Assembly: GCA_025175895.1 (NCBI GenBank)
Contig: CM045990.1
Span: 2,542,001-2,606,000 of the forward strand
Direction: 5' to 3'
From: Wurfbainia villosa
Lineage: Eukaryota; Streptophyta; Magnoliopsida; Zingiberales; Zingiberaceae
Length of the DNA: 64,000 nt
Shown: positions 54,951 to 64,000 of the stretch, one piece after another
How positions within the stretch are numbered: position 1 is the first letter of the stretch
How the letters are laid out: every line of letters starts with the position of its first letter
Notes under the pieces: model-generated
Told to the model about the DNA's origin: nothing
Database searches by the model: none
What the model saw: only the letters and a program-made list of their open reading frames with translations
Translations under genes and position numbers: made by a program

Positions 54951-55798
54951 CCTATAGGCTTGATGCCTTCAGGTGGGTCAACCAAGTTTCAAACTTGGTT
55001 TTCATACATGGAATCCATTTCCGACTTCATGGCATCAAACCATTTATCCCTTTCTGAACTTGTCAGCACTTCTTCATAACTGGTAGGCTCCTCATCATCA
55101 ATGAGTAACACGTCGTTCGATTCACTTACGAGAAATCCATATCTCTCAAGAATATTGCGTGTTCTACCATATCTACGAAGATATAGTGTTACAATAGGTC
55201 CAGCTGATTGCTCATCACTATGAGTTGTCGGCTGTTGTGCTTCACCAGGTATCTCATCAATGTCTATTTGAGTCTCTCAAGCCTCCTCAAGCTCGACGAC
55301 ACTCCCACTGTTTTCTTGCAAGAGAAACTCTTTCTCTAGAAACACAGCATGCCTTGAAACAAACATCTTTTGTTCCATAGGATGATAGAACTGGTATCCC
55401 CTTGTTTCCTTAGGGTATCCAATAAATAGACATTTATCAGACTTAACATCCAATTTGTCTGATACAGTCCGCTTCACATAAGCTGGCTAACCCCATATCT
55501 TCAAGTAAGATACATGAGGTTTCTTACCATTCCATATCTCATATGGAGTAGTAGAGACTACCTTGGTTGGCATTCTGTTTAACAAGTAAACAACTGTCTG
55601 AAGTGCATAGTCCCAAAAGGACTTGGGAAGATTCACATGATTCATTATTGACCTGACCATGTCCAACAAGGTCCGGTTACGCCTCTCAGATACACCATTA
55701 TGCTATGGTGTAAATGGCGGAGTCCATTGAGACAATATACCATTGTCTCTTAGATAATCAAGAAACTCTTGACTTAAGTATTCACCACCTTGATTCGA
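54951..55798 (-). pseudogene. pol: B integrase C-terminus and linker (stops)
   Basis: LLDMVRSIMNHVNLPKSFWDYAL (55669-55487), then KCLFIGYPKETRGYQFYH (55477-55277) and an acidic linker. Three or more in-frame stops are present, one directly after KSIKIL at 55799. The DQGGEY-like and NGVSERRNR-like catalytic blocks are readable between stops. Confidence 0.8.
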
Positions 55799-57205
55799 TC
55801 AAAGTATTTTAATACTCTTGTCATGTTGTTTCTCTACTTCATTTCTGAATTCTTTGAACCTTTCAAAGGCTTCAGACTTATGTTTCATCAAGAACACATA
55901 CCCAAACCGTGAGTGATCATCGATGAAGGTAATGAAGTAGCTATAGACTCCTAAAGATTGAGTTGACATAGGTCCACATACATCAGTATGTATTAGACCT
56001 AGTAACTCTCCCACTCGTTCACCTTTTCCAGTAAAAGGTAACTTAGTCATCTTGCCTTTTAAGCATGATTCACATGTATCGTATGAATCCAATTCAAACG
56101 ATTCCAGAATTCCACATCGGTGTAATTCGGACATGCGTTTCTTGCTTACATGGCCAAGACGATAATGCCACATGTAGAAGTCTAATTGATAATCCTTTCG
56201 AGCACACTTGTTGCTCGCTTCGATATTGAAAATGTCACTGGATACGTCCAACGTATAAATGCCATTGCTCAAAGTTCCAGTTCCATAAAGTACGCCATTC
56301 AAAGTTATATAACAATAATTGTTACTAAACGTCAAATGGAAACCATTTCTATTTAAGCAGGAAATAGAAATAATGTTCTTTATTAGAGAAGGAACACAAT
56401 AGCAATTGTCCAGTTCCAAGACTAGTCCACTAGGGAGCTTCAGCAAATAAGTTCCGATGGCGACCACAACAACCTTTGCTCCATTGCCAACTCGTAAATT
56501 TGACTCCCCTCTGACGAGTCTTCTTCTATTCCTTAGCCCCTGTATGTTATTACATATATGTGAGCCACACCCAGTATCCAATACCCAAGTGTCTAAGGAA
56601 ATAAAATGACAATCAATAACGAAGATACCTGAAGAGGATGGGGCATCAGATGCCTTTTTCTTCTTCATGGACTCAAGATAAATCTTACAGTTTCTTCGCC
56701 AGTGACCTTCCTTGCCACAGTGATGGCAAGTGCCCTTTTGTGCTGGTTCTGCCTTCTTTGCCTTCTTGTTCTTCCCTTTCTTCTGTTCGTTTGCCTTCCT
56801 CTTAGAACCTTTCTTTGAGGAATCAACTAACAGAACCGCCTTCTCCTCATGCTTCACAGAAGGCTCCACAGTCTTCAACATATTGAGGAGCTCAGGAATA
56901 GAGGATTCTAATTTGTTCATCCGATAGTTCATCACAAATTGTGAGAAACTCTTGGGCAAACAATGCAAAATTAAGTCAATACTTAATTCATGATCCATCA
57001 CAAACCCGAGGGTGGCTAGCCGCTCAATGTACCCATTCATCTTTAGCACAAACTGCACTACAGACGAACCTTCTTGCATCTTCGTGGTGAAGAGGAGCCT
57101 GGAGACTTCGAACCTTTCGGATCTCGCTTGCTCATCAAACAACTCATGAAGATGGAAGACCATGGTATTAGCATCCACTGTACCATCGCAGCTAGCATGA
57201 TGCAA
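55799..57205 (-). pseudogene. pol: B gag C-terminus, protease and integrase core (open, 468 codons)
   Basis: One open reading. UBN2-type capsid part (about 10-125, ELFDEQARSERFEVSRLLF to LNMLKTVEPS); basic stretch (about 145-170); canonical zinc knuckle CHHCGKEGHWRRNC (about 177-190); protease with WVLDTGCGSHIC (DTG intact, about 224-235); HHCC module (WHYRLGH ... CESCLKG, about 342-383); and the start of the integrase core with first Asp (LIHTDVCGP) and FITFIDDHSRFGYVF. The first Met here is not the gag start; that lies at 57423 in another frame. The protein ends at a stop before the second catalytic Asp. Confidence 0.88.
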
Positions 57206-57423
57206 CTCGCCAGCTCAGAATCTGCCACATGCTTCTGATAGACCAACATTTGGTCTGGAGTTGCATCGTCCTTAGGACGGTTGGGAAGAGACTCTTCAAG
57301 GACATATGCTAGCTTTTTCGCCTTGAGAACAATTCTCAGGTTTCTAAGCCAGTCCAGGAAGTTAGGCCCAGTCAATTTGTTTGAATCCAAAATAGTGCGC
57401 AAATTCAAAGACGTCTTGATCAA
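57058..57423 (-). pseudogene. gag: B gag N-terminus (frameshift near 57185)
   Basis: MIKTSLNLRTILDSNKLTG, FLDWLRNLRIVLKAKKLAY and SELASCIMLAAM match element A's Gag. Relative to A, about 26 bp corresponding to IPELRKQHEHMDA is missing at 57180-57190, shifting the frame into the long open reading at 57205. Confidence 0.85.
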
Positions 57424-58707
57424 TCGATTGACCTAGAAATACAAAACGAGCATATATGAGAAAATGATTTTAAAATGAATCAATATACATTTATAAATCC
57501 CATTCATTTTTCGAATTTCAAAAACCCCAAAATCACTTCGGGAGATCGTAGGTCCATCTTCGAATGGGCTGATATCCATCACAGATATGAACAACCTTTG
57601 AGAGAGTCCAATAAGCCATTCATAACTACGACGGTAGGTATCAACTATACCGATTGCATATCACGTATATGCAACTATCACAATGTGCTATCAACTAATT
57701 GAATGTTCACACATACATTGGGTTGTTAACACATTAACAAGTATACATCATATGCATAACACCCAACTTCACCTCCCTTAACATCGACCTTGGAGAGAGT
57801 CCAACAAGCCGATGCTCCAGGTTAAAGCCAATCCATTAATCGAGAAATAGTTTTAATATGGTTAGAGCGCATTCAACCAATTAGCCCGGCTTGGAGAGAG
57901 TCCAACAACCAAAGCTAACAATTGACCTTTGACTCTTACCATATTAGTATTAAACTATTCCATGGTTTGAACATGTTCGGGTTCGAGCCGGGCTTGGAGA
58001 GAGTCCAACAACCCAAACAAGAAACGGAACTCTGGTTCTAACCATATTAATGGAAGGTGTAGACTTTAATATTGAGTAAGGGTTTTTATGTCTCATCCTC
58101 TTTGCATGCAAATAACTATTATCTACATGACATGACATACATGACATACATCTACATGTCACGACACGCATGACATACATGATATGCATCTAATGCAATT
58201 ACATGACATACAATTATGTCATGTACAAAATTTCCTTATATGTCATAACTATTTATGGAAATAAAATATGTTTAAGATTTGATTCTCCAAATCAAATCAT
58301 GATTAAATTAGGAAACAAATTTCCAAATCTAATTACATATTTTATTTGTGGAAATAGTTGATTAAGGAAAGTCAATTTAGGAAACCAATTTCCTAGATCA
58401 TCAAAACTACTTATGGAAATAAAATATTTTAAGATTTGATTTTCCAAATCAAATCAAGATTAAATTAGGAAACAAATTTCCAAAATCTAATCTAATATTT
58501 TATTTATGAAAATATTAATTTCCATAAATACTTCCAACTTTCCAAAAGTGGAAGATTTCCATAAATACTTCTAGACTTTCCAAAATTGAAAAATTTCCAT
58601 AAATACTTCTAACTTTACAAAAGTAGAAAATTTCCAGAAATATCATTATGACTATCGCAAAACCATTTTATGATTATGTCGAAACACAACCTGGGCTCTG
58701 ACACCAC
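57424..58707 (-). other. B leader with four hairpin copies
   Basis: Same layout as A and C: hairpin words at about 57600 (variant), 57790, 57893 and 57992, then AT-rich inverted-repeat units and 38 bp repeats. Primer site at 58695-58706 has one mismatch (GCTCTGACACCA on plus). Confidence 0.8.
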
Positions 58708-60927
58708 TGTTGGGTTTCCGGCACCGCGGCGAGTGTGTGTTCGAACATGTTTCGCAAACATGTGCACAACGGAAGAAATAAAATAATAAATCTAATTTAT
58801 TACAACACACACATCACACGCATGCATAGTACAACATATGTAGACATAACCGTAAATTTAAATTTTGCAATAAAAGGAAATTTAACTACGTATACCTTAC
58901 GTATCACGTGTAGCGGGAAAGATATCAACCGGAACGATCCTCGCTAGAATCGTCTCTATCCGTATCTACGCCGAGTATCTTCGGGATGACTTCACCAAGT
59001 CACGAGCCTCGTCTTCGTATGGGTTACTAGCCTCGTGTTGAAGACGATGTGATCGATAGAAGATCACGATCCGAATCCAAATTCGGATCCAAAACGAGTT
59101 CTCAAAACTCGCTTCTCCGGAGAGGTATTCGTCAACCGTTTGACGAATCCTTCGTCCTCCACCTATGAGGATTACCGGAGATCGAATCCCCAGCAAGGCT
59201 ACCGCTGTCGGAGCTCCAAACGTTGTCCAAATGACGCTCCGACGAGAGGGAAACAAGCTGTCCAGAAAACTGGACAGCTTTGGTGGAGGAGTAGGGGTCG
59301 GCCAAAAAGGGTAGGATGAAGCTCACCTTGATGCCGAACCCAAAGGAGATCACCGGAGAGTTGCCGGAGGATCACCGGCCGAATCTTGGATGCCGACAAC
59401 AATTTGGACGGCGTCACAAGGGGGTGGGCGGTGGCAATGGATGTTGGCGCCGACTTCTCCAAGGAGAGGAGGGGGGCGGCAACAATTAGGTCAAGGGATT
59501 TTGATTAGGGCTTAACAAACCCTTAAGCCCTCTTTTATAGAGAACTAATTCTCTTAATGGTTATCGGATCATAACCATAAGGCCCGTTAACCCGCTCCAT
59601 TAATTTAAGTTAAAATAAACCAAACCATGATGATTTATTTTAAGTTAAAACGAACCGAACCAACTTTGGTTCATTCGTTTAAAACAAACCAAACCCTTTG
59701 GTTTATTCTCCTCCATTGGATTAGAACCAAACCAATTTGGTTCATCCATCATGTCTTCATAAGACACGGCCCATCCATGTTTCCATTGCGACTGAAATGA
59801 TTTCATGCTCGCTCCATGTTTGGTCCAACCAAATCTAGTTTCTCTCGATCTGAGAATCTCATTCTCAAGCTCGTTTTAAATCCTTCGGATTACGCTCGTT
59901 GTGCGTGTGACCAAATAGGTCCTCGGTTTATGTTGGCCATCTATAATTAACCATTAATTATAGAACGATCATGAGTGGCACCTAGTAGTACATCATGATC
60001 CCCAATTAACCGAAAGATCAACGGTTGATCCAGAACTACTTCTGAAACCCTTCAACAGCTCGAATGAATCGTGCCCCATTCTCTTCACTCATCTTATACC
60101 CACTTGGTTCAGGACATGGTCTATTGTGTCAGTCCCCACTAGGCTGACTACGTCACACCTAGCTCAAATATCATTTCCTCATCCTACGAATTCTAGTTAC
60201 TGCACATGTTTCGAAGAGTATCTTACTCTAAACATGCAATGCTTTGGCCAAAGACTTTAGTAACAATCCGACGAGAGGCCATGGGTATACATCTCCTCGC
60301 AAGGAGTGGTGAATCCTTTATAGGCTATTCAAACACCTTCGATCACTTCGACTTATACCCAATCATCCCGGGTCCACATCTCCTCAGAGATGCTTGCTTA
60401 AGATGTCAAAGCATAAGTCTTCATGATCAAGATGACTTGAATACCGCAAGTCAAAGGAACATCGCACTTAAGCTACAGTAAGAACTTCATTGACATATCT
60501 ATATATGCAGAGAACCATATGAAGTCTTACGGCTGGTCACTCCAATGTACTAGTTACCATAACTAGCATCCACGATTAACTCCGGACATCACAATGTCTC
60601 CAGCCAGTGAGAATCAGCTGCTTGGATACACCAAGGAGTATACCTCGTGCTCGTCTCGACAGAATCAATGGTGTCCATATCCATCAATTCATCGACTAGG
60701 GATAATTCCGATACATCATAATTACACATGTAGAGATACTCACTAGTTGTGATCCAATCACAAATTCTCTCATGTTGTTATTCATTTTGCGGACATTCAG
60801 TAAATGAGTTTAAGATCCAATCAAATACATGAAACCATGTATACTCAAATAGTGAATCTTCATTTATCATATAAATGGTTCATAGATAAGGCGATTGCCT
60901 TAGGACATCTCTCATATATTACTAACA
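58708..60927 (-). repeat. 5' LTR of B (2.22 kb)
   Basis: Full-length partner of 51425-53511. Minus TATA box at 59533-59539. Confidence 0.93.
59533..59539 (-). promoter_or_regulatory. TATA box of B 5' LTR
   Basis: The minus strand reads CTCTATAAAAGAGGG; same place as in A and C. Confidence 0.7.
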
Positions 60928-60932
60928 GCTAC

Positions 60933-61547
60933 GACCCTGGCAGTCGACTGCTGGGTTATGGTAGTTGTCTTAGATGTCGACGTGGATTAAGTCATTGTCT
61001 CATAACGGTACTGTTGGCAGTCGACTGCCAGACACAAATCCAGCTCGATGTAGGCATAAAAGGAGTAGCTAGTTAAGGATTTGAGCAGCAATTTTTGGGG
61101 CAATTTTGGAGGGGAATTACTGCTGCATTCTAGACCTTCAAGGCCAATCCAAAGCAAGCAACAAACAAGCAATCCAAAGTTCTTATGTAAAGTGTTCTTT
61201 AGTTTATTTTGTATATTACTTAGTTTTTCTTGCTGTATTTCTTTTGTATTACTGTTGTAATTTTTGTACGAGGTTTCTCCACCTCCGACTTATTGTCGAG
61301 GAGTTTTATTAGTGGTGTTGTCATCACTAGAGCTCGGTGAGCTCGCCACATGGAGTAGGAACCCTAAGGTTTCGAACCACGTTATATCGCTTGTGTTGTG
61401 CATGTATTTGTGTTTGTATTTGTTTCTACATTTGTATTTCTAAATTTCGCTGTGCTAATGACGATTGTAGAAACGAACGAACGAGTTCCATCATGCGACG
61501 TACAACACGCTATTCACCTCCCTCTAGCGACGATCAATTCCCCAACA
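60933..61547 (+). repeat. TR-GAG2 3' LTR, right part
   Basis: Resumes with GGCAGTCGACTGC words and has a TATA-like GCATAAAAGGAG at 61054-61064. The TAAAGTGTTCTTTA block and the GAGCTCGGTGAGCTCG palindrome match the TR-GAG1 LTR in antisense. Ends CAATTCCCCAACA at 61547. Confidence 0.88.
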
Positions 61548-61564
61548 CTCAGCCCCTTTCTCCC

Positions 61565-61573
61565 CTATAAATA
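61565..61573 (+). promoter_or_regulatory. TATA box upstream of the transposon-type gene
   Basis: CCCTATAAATACAG about 37 bp before the first ATG of the relic gene, and directly after the TR-GAG2 LTR. Confidence 0.5.
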
Positions 61574-61609
61574 CAGAAGCAATCCCTTCCTCTTTAAGAT
61601 GGAAAGAAA

Positions 61610-62780
61610 CTCTTCAAAATCCCTTCCACCTATACCCTCAAGAAAATGCAACCCCTCTCTTCAATTCCTCGTCCATGGTTTACCTCTACCCGTTTCAAAA
61701 TGACAGGAGAACACTGTCGATCTCTTTCTTCTCAACTACAACTTCCTGTAGGATTTCATATAATTGCAACTAACTCCACTGAGCGTCCTCATCAACCTTC
61801 TGGCCGCACCAAAGTTTTTTTCTTAGAGAAAATAGAAGTTGTCCTATTTTTTCCTATTCATCCTTTTCTTTTAGTAGTTTCTGAATATTTTTCTATCCCT
61901 TTAAATCAACTAAGCCCCAACTATTTTTGTTTTATGCTAGGATTTTATCTTATCACCTCCTTTTTATCAATTACTCCTTCGCCTTCCTTTTCCATTGCTT
62001 TTTTCAAATAAAATCATCAGAAATAGGCCTTTTTTACTTCAAAGCTCGGTCGGACTTTCAATTCCTTACCGACGTCCCTTCCTCACACAAAGGATGGAAG
62101 GAACATTACTTCTTTGTACACTCCCTCTCCCTTCCCTTTTTCCTCCACATGGTTAACCACTCTTCCTCCTCGCCCTTCTCTAGGATTATACTGAGATAAT
62201 GGAGAGTATTAGATGATGACTCTATTGTTATCAGAAGAACGATTCAACTTGAACCAGTTATTAAACAGATCAACACTGTCATTAATCAGGACCAACTATC
62301 CACTGCAGTCGACTGACATGCTCGATAACTATAGCCTCTGACTATATCTCTATACACTGTTATGACTTATGTAAGTTTTTTACTTGTTTCTTTTTCAGAA
62401 TCATTATTACTGCAAGCTACCGAACATACTCCATCACCTACCCGTATAAATCCTATTCAACTCCATCCCCGACAACCAACACTTTCCATCCAACCCCTGC
62501 CTACTCATCAAACTCCACAAACCCCTCTCCCTTCCTTCTCAATACCTGATCTGCCAGATTCCTTACTATCCAGTATTAACGAGGTCAGCATACACTTTCT
62601 TTTACCTATTTTTCTCAATACTGACATCTATTTCTGCAGGGTATCACGAGCATAACTCACTTAAACAACCAATGGGCACAATGTTGGGTGGATGCTTCGG
62701 AGGCTCATTGGCTCCCATGTCCCCGGATTAAAATTTTCACTAATGAAAGAATTAATCCGGATGGGATGAGCTTCCTTAAC
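61610..62780 (+). pseudogene. Relic of a plant transposon-type protein gene (possible Transposase_28/PF04195)
   Basis: ORF 61646-62011 shows LQLPVGFHIIATN, then FPIHPFLLVVSEYFSIPLNQLSPN and FMLGFYLI. A one-base shift at the T-run 62003-62008 moves to FYFKARSDFQFLTDVPSSHKGWKEHYFFV (62040-62130). This order (proline/aromatic-rich block, LGFYL block, WK-xx-FFFV block) is typical of the gag-like proteins annotated in plants as putative gypsy-type transposon. A possible GT..AG intron lies at about 62585-62640, and THLNNQWAQCW continues after it. Assignment is from memory of the family pattern; decayed and possibly cut by LTR M on the right. Confidence 0.5.
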
Positions 62781-62818
62781 AACACCATTTCGTCATCGTG
62801 CTAATAACTTGAGTGGTC

Positions 62819-62843
62819 GCTTGAACAAACTAGTTGTTCAAGC
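62819..62843. repeat. 10-bp-arm perfect inverted repeat
   Basis: GCTTGAACAA and TTGTTCAAGC around ACTAG, near the presumed left end of LTR M. Confidence 0.85.
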
Positions 62844-63500
62844 AACACAACTCTTCTAGTTGGTTAGCAAGAGAGGCATGTGATGGATCGCCGGTTTTTG
62901 TGTTTGTCTTCGGGGTCCATGATTATACAATATATATTCACACACACACATGCATAATCAAAACAAATAAGAACATGCTCAGATCTGTACATAAAGTTAA
63001 AATAACTTTATACCTCACGATCTTCTATCGTATGTCCTATCCTTCTCGTGGACGACGTGTGGACGAAGTTCCTCCACGAGTAGAAGCCTTCTAGATCGCT
63101 TTCTTCTCTACCTTGTCCGCTGCGGACAAAGAGAAGAACTCGCAAATACCTTTCCTATCTAGAATCGGCCACCAAATTAGGGAATTTGGTGCAACCGCCG
63201 GCCAAGGAGCAATGGATGATGTGCCGGCCAACTTCAAGAAGAGTTGCCGCCGACCACTTTGGAGAATAGGGAGGAGGAAGAGAACCGGCCACCAATGGGA
63301 GGAGAACCGCCGGCCAAGGAAGAAGGGAAAGACCTTAAGGTTGGGCACCGGCCAAGTATTGATGGTGCAAGTTGGGCGCCGGCAACAACTAGAAGGAAGA
63401 AGAAGTTGCCGCCCACTTTTCTCCAAACCCTAGCCGCCCACCTCCAAAAGCCAAACCCTAATTCTTTCAATCATGTCTTGCCGCCCAACCTAAGCCTCTA

Positions 63501-63508
63501 TTTATATA
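63501..63508 (-). promoter_or_regulatory. TATA box of LTR M
   Basis: The minus strand reads ATTATATAAATAGAGG, just downstream in sense of the tandem array. Confidence 0.6.
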
Positions 63509-63530
63509 ATTAGGCTTAAGCCTCCTTTAA

Positions 63531-63842
63531 TCTCCACCGTCGGATCTAGGGATTCAATCTCCACCGTCGGATCTAGGGTTTTAACCCAACCGTCGTATCT
63601 AGGGTTTAATCTCAACCGTCGGATCTAGGATTTCATTCCAACCGTCGGATCTAAGGTTTCATCCCAACCATCGGATCTAGGGTTTTATCCCAACCGTCGG
63701 ATCTAGGGATTTAATTCCTACCGTCGATTCTAGGATTTCATCCTAACCATCGGATCTAGGGATTTAATCCCAACCGTTGGTTCTAGGGTTTCATCCAACC
63801 ATCGGATCTAGGGATTTAATCCCAACCGTTGGTTCTAGGTTT
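63531..63842. repeat. 12-unit tandem array around CCGTCGGATCTAGGG
   Basis: Units of 25-27 bp: TCCCAACCGTCGGATCTAGG followed by GATTTAA, GTTTCA or similar. Later units alternate ACCATCGGATCTAGG with ACCGTTGGTTCTAGG, suggesting a two-unit (about 52 bp) expansion step. Confidence 0.92.
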
Positions 63843-64000
63843 TGTTTTACATTCTTGGATCTAGACTTCACAAGGATTATATTAGGCTATGATAGGGACC
63901 ATAAGGAGGAGTTGGGTCTTGGCCACCCGATGGATCGGAACCACACAAACTTGATCCATCAATGATGTTCCATTCCACTAGAGGATCATCATTTAACTAC

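Larger units (their letters stand above)
51425..60927 (-). mobile_element. Element B: near-complete copia (9.5 kb)
   Basis: LTRs 51425-53511 and 58708-60927, polypurine tract, RNase H to gag, leader and primer site, flanked by GCTAT (51420-51424) and GCTAC (60928-60932). It sits inside the 3' LTR of TR-GAG2. The gag-to-integrase part (57205-55799) is open over 468 codons; the rest has stops and frameshifts. Relatively young, but inactive as read. Confidence 0.92.
47089..61547 (+). mobile_element. TR-GAG2: second pol-less Sirevirus-like element, 5' end lost
   Basis: Broken gag (47089-48604), noncoding 3' region, polypurine tract, and a 3' LTR in two parts (50513-51424 and 60933-61547) separated by element B. 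The 5' LTR, primer site and gag start are missing at the joint with C. No pol lies between gag and LTR, as in TR-GAG1. Confidence 0.82.
62780..64000 (-). repeat. LTR M, partial (runs off the window)
   Basis: The minus-strand layout resembles the A/B/C LTR: upstream tandem array (63531-63842), TATA box (63501-63508), a gene-like leader with AACCCTA and CCGCC words (63230-63470), then AT-rich DNA with a CACACACA run (62939-62950). The left edge is uncertain. Short open readings on both strands at 63090-63513 are probably leader sequence. Confidence 0.55.

Noticed and set aside
62939..62950. CACACACA run as a microsatellite of interest
   Set aside because: Only six repeats; ordinary.
63091..63513. 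Overlapping open readings of 78-111 codons near the right end
   Set aside because: Opposite strands, Pro/Arg/Ser-rich, downstream of a TATA box in an LTR-like leader; no family resemblance.
1..64000. tRNA or rRNA genes
   Set aside because: The only tRNA-like words are 11-13 base primer-binding sites next to LTRs; no cloverleaf or rRNA block was seen.

Overview
This window is repeat-rich plant nuclear DNA, probably from a large-genome flowering plant (a monocot is plausible but not provable here). It consists almost entirely of LTR retrotransposons in several layers of nesting, with no convincing host gene. The assignment rests on Ty1/copia gag, protease, integrase, reverse transcriptase (RT) and RNase H sequences, primer sites complementary to initiator-Met tRNA, polypurine tracts, target-site duplications (TSDs), one MITE and one gypsy-type solo LTR. 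Element names (A, B, C and so on) are mine. | Layout, left to right: 1-12800 is copia element A on the minus strand (3' part off the left edge), split at 1320-7367 by a pol-less Sirevirus-like element (TR-GAG1). A itself sits 8 bp inside the inner end of the 3' LTR of copia element D (pol 12814-15912). D's 5' half has been replaced by the gag start, primer site and 5' LTR of another element (E1, 15913-17545). 18012-22620 is the 3' half of a Sirevirus (F) carrying a 1.26 kb solo LTR. 22621-27140 holds an LTR fragment (G) inside a plus-strand copia (H), and part of this is tandemly duplicated. 27214-27986 is a 773 bp MITE with TSD TTA. | 28557-39254 holds a decayed LTR (I) and a decayed plus-strand copia (J), which contains a 3.35 kb gypsy-type solo LTR with TSD AAGTA and two truncated LTRs (K, L). 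39260-42828 is the 3' half of a second Sirevirus (E2). 43635-47088 is the 5' LTR plus long leader of element C, fused to the gag of a second pol-less element (TR-GAG2). The 3' LTR of TR-GAG2 is interrupted by element B (51425-60927), the only non-parasite copia here with both LTRs and a TSD. 61548-62780 is a decayed plant transposon-type gene (possibly Transposase_28/PF04195), and 62780-64000 is part of another LTR with a 12-unit enhancer-like tandem array. | Working relationships: no autonomous element is intact. TR-GAG1 and TR-GAG2 share the same gag-only layout, so they look like a real non-autonomous family that would borrow Sirevirus enzymes. A, B and C belong to one family with about 2.2 kb LTRs and an unusual 1.26-1.29 kb leader containing four copies of a small hairpin. 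The most unusual signal is a set of short tracts in which CAG/CTG trinucleotides are almost all altered relative to sister copies. I think a sequencing or consensus artefact is the likeliest cause, but the pattern deserves testing.
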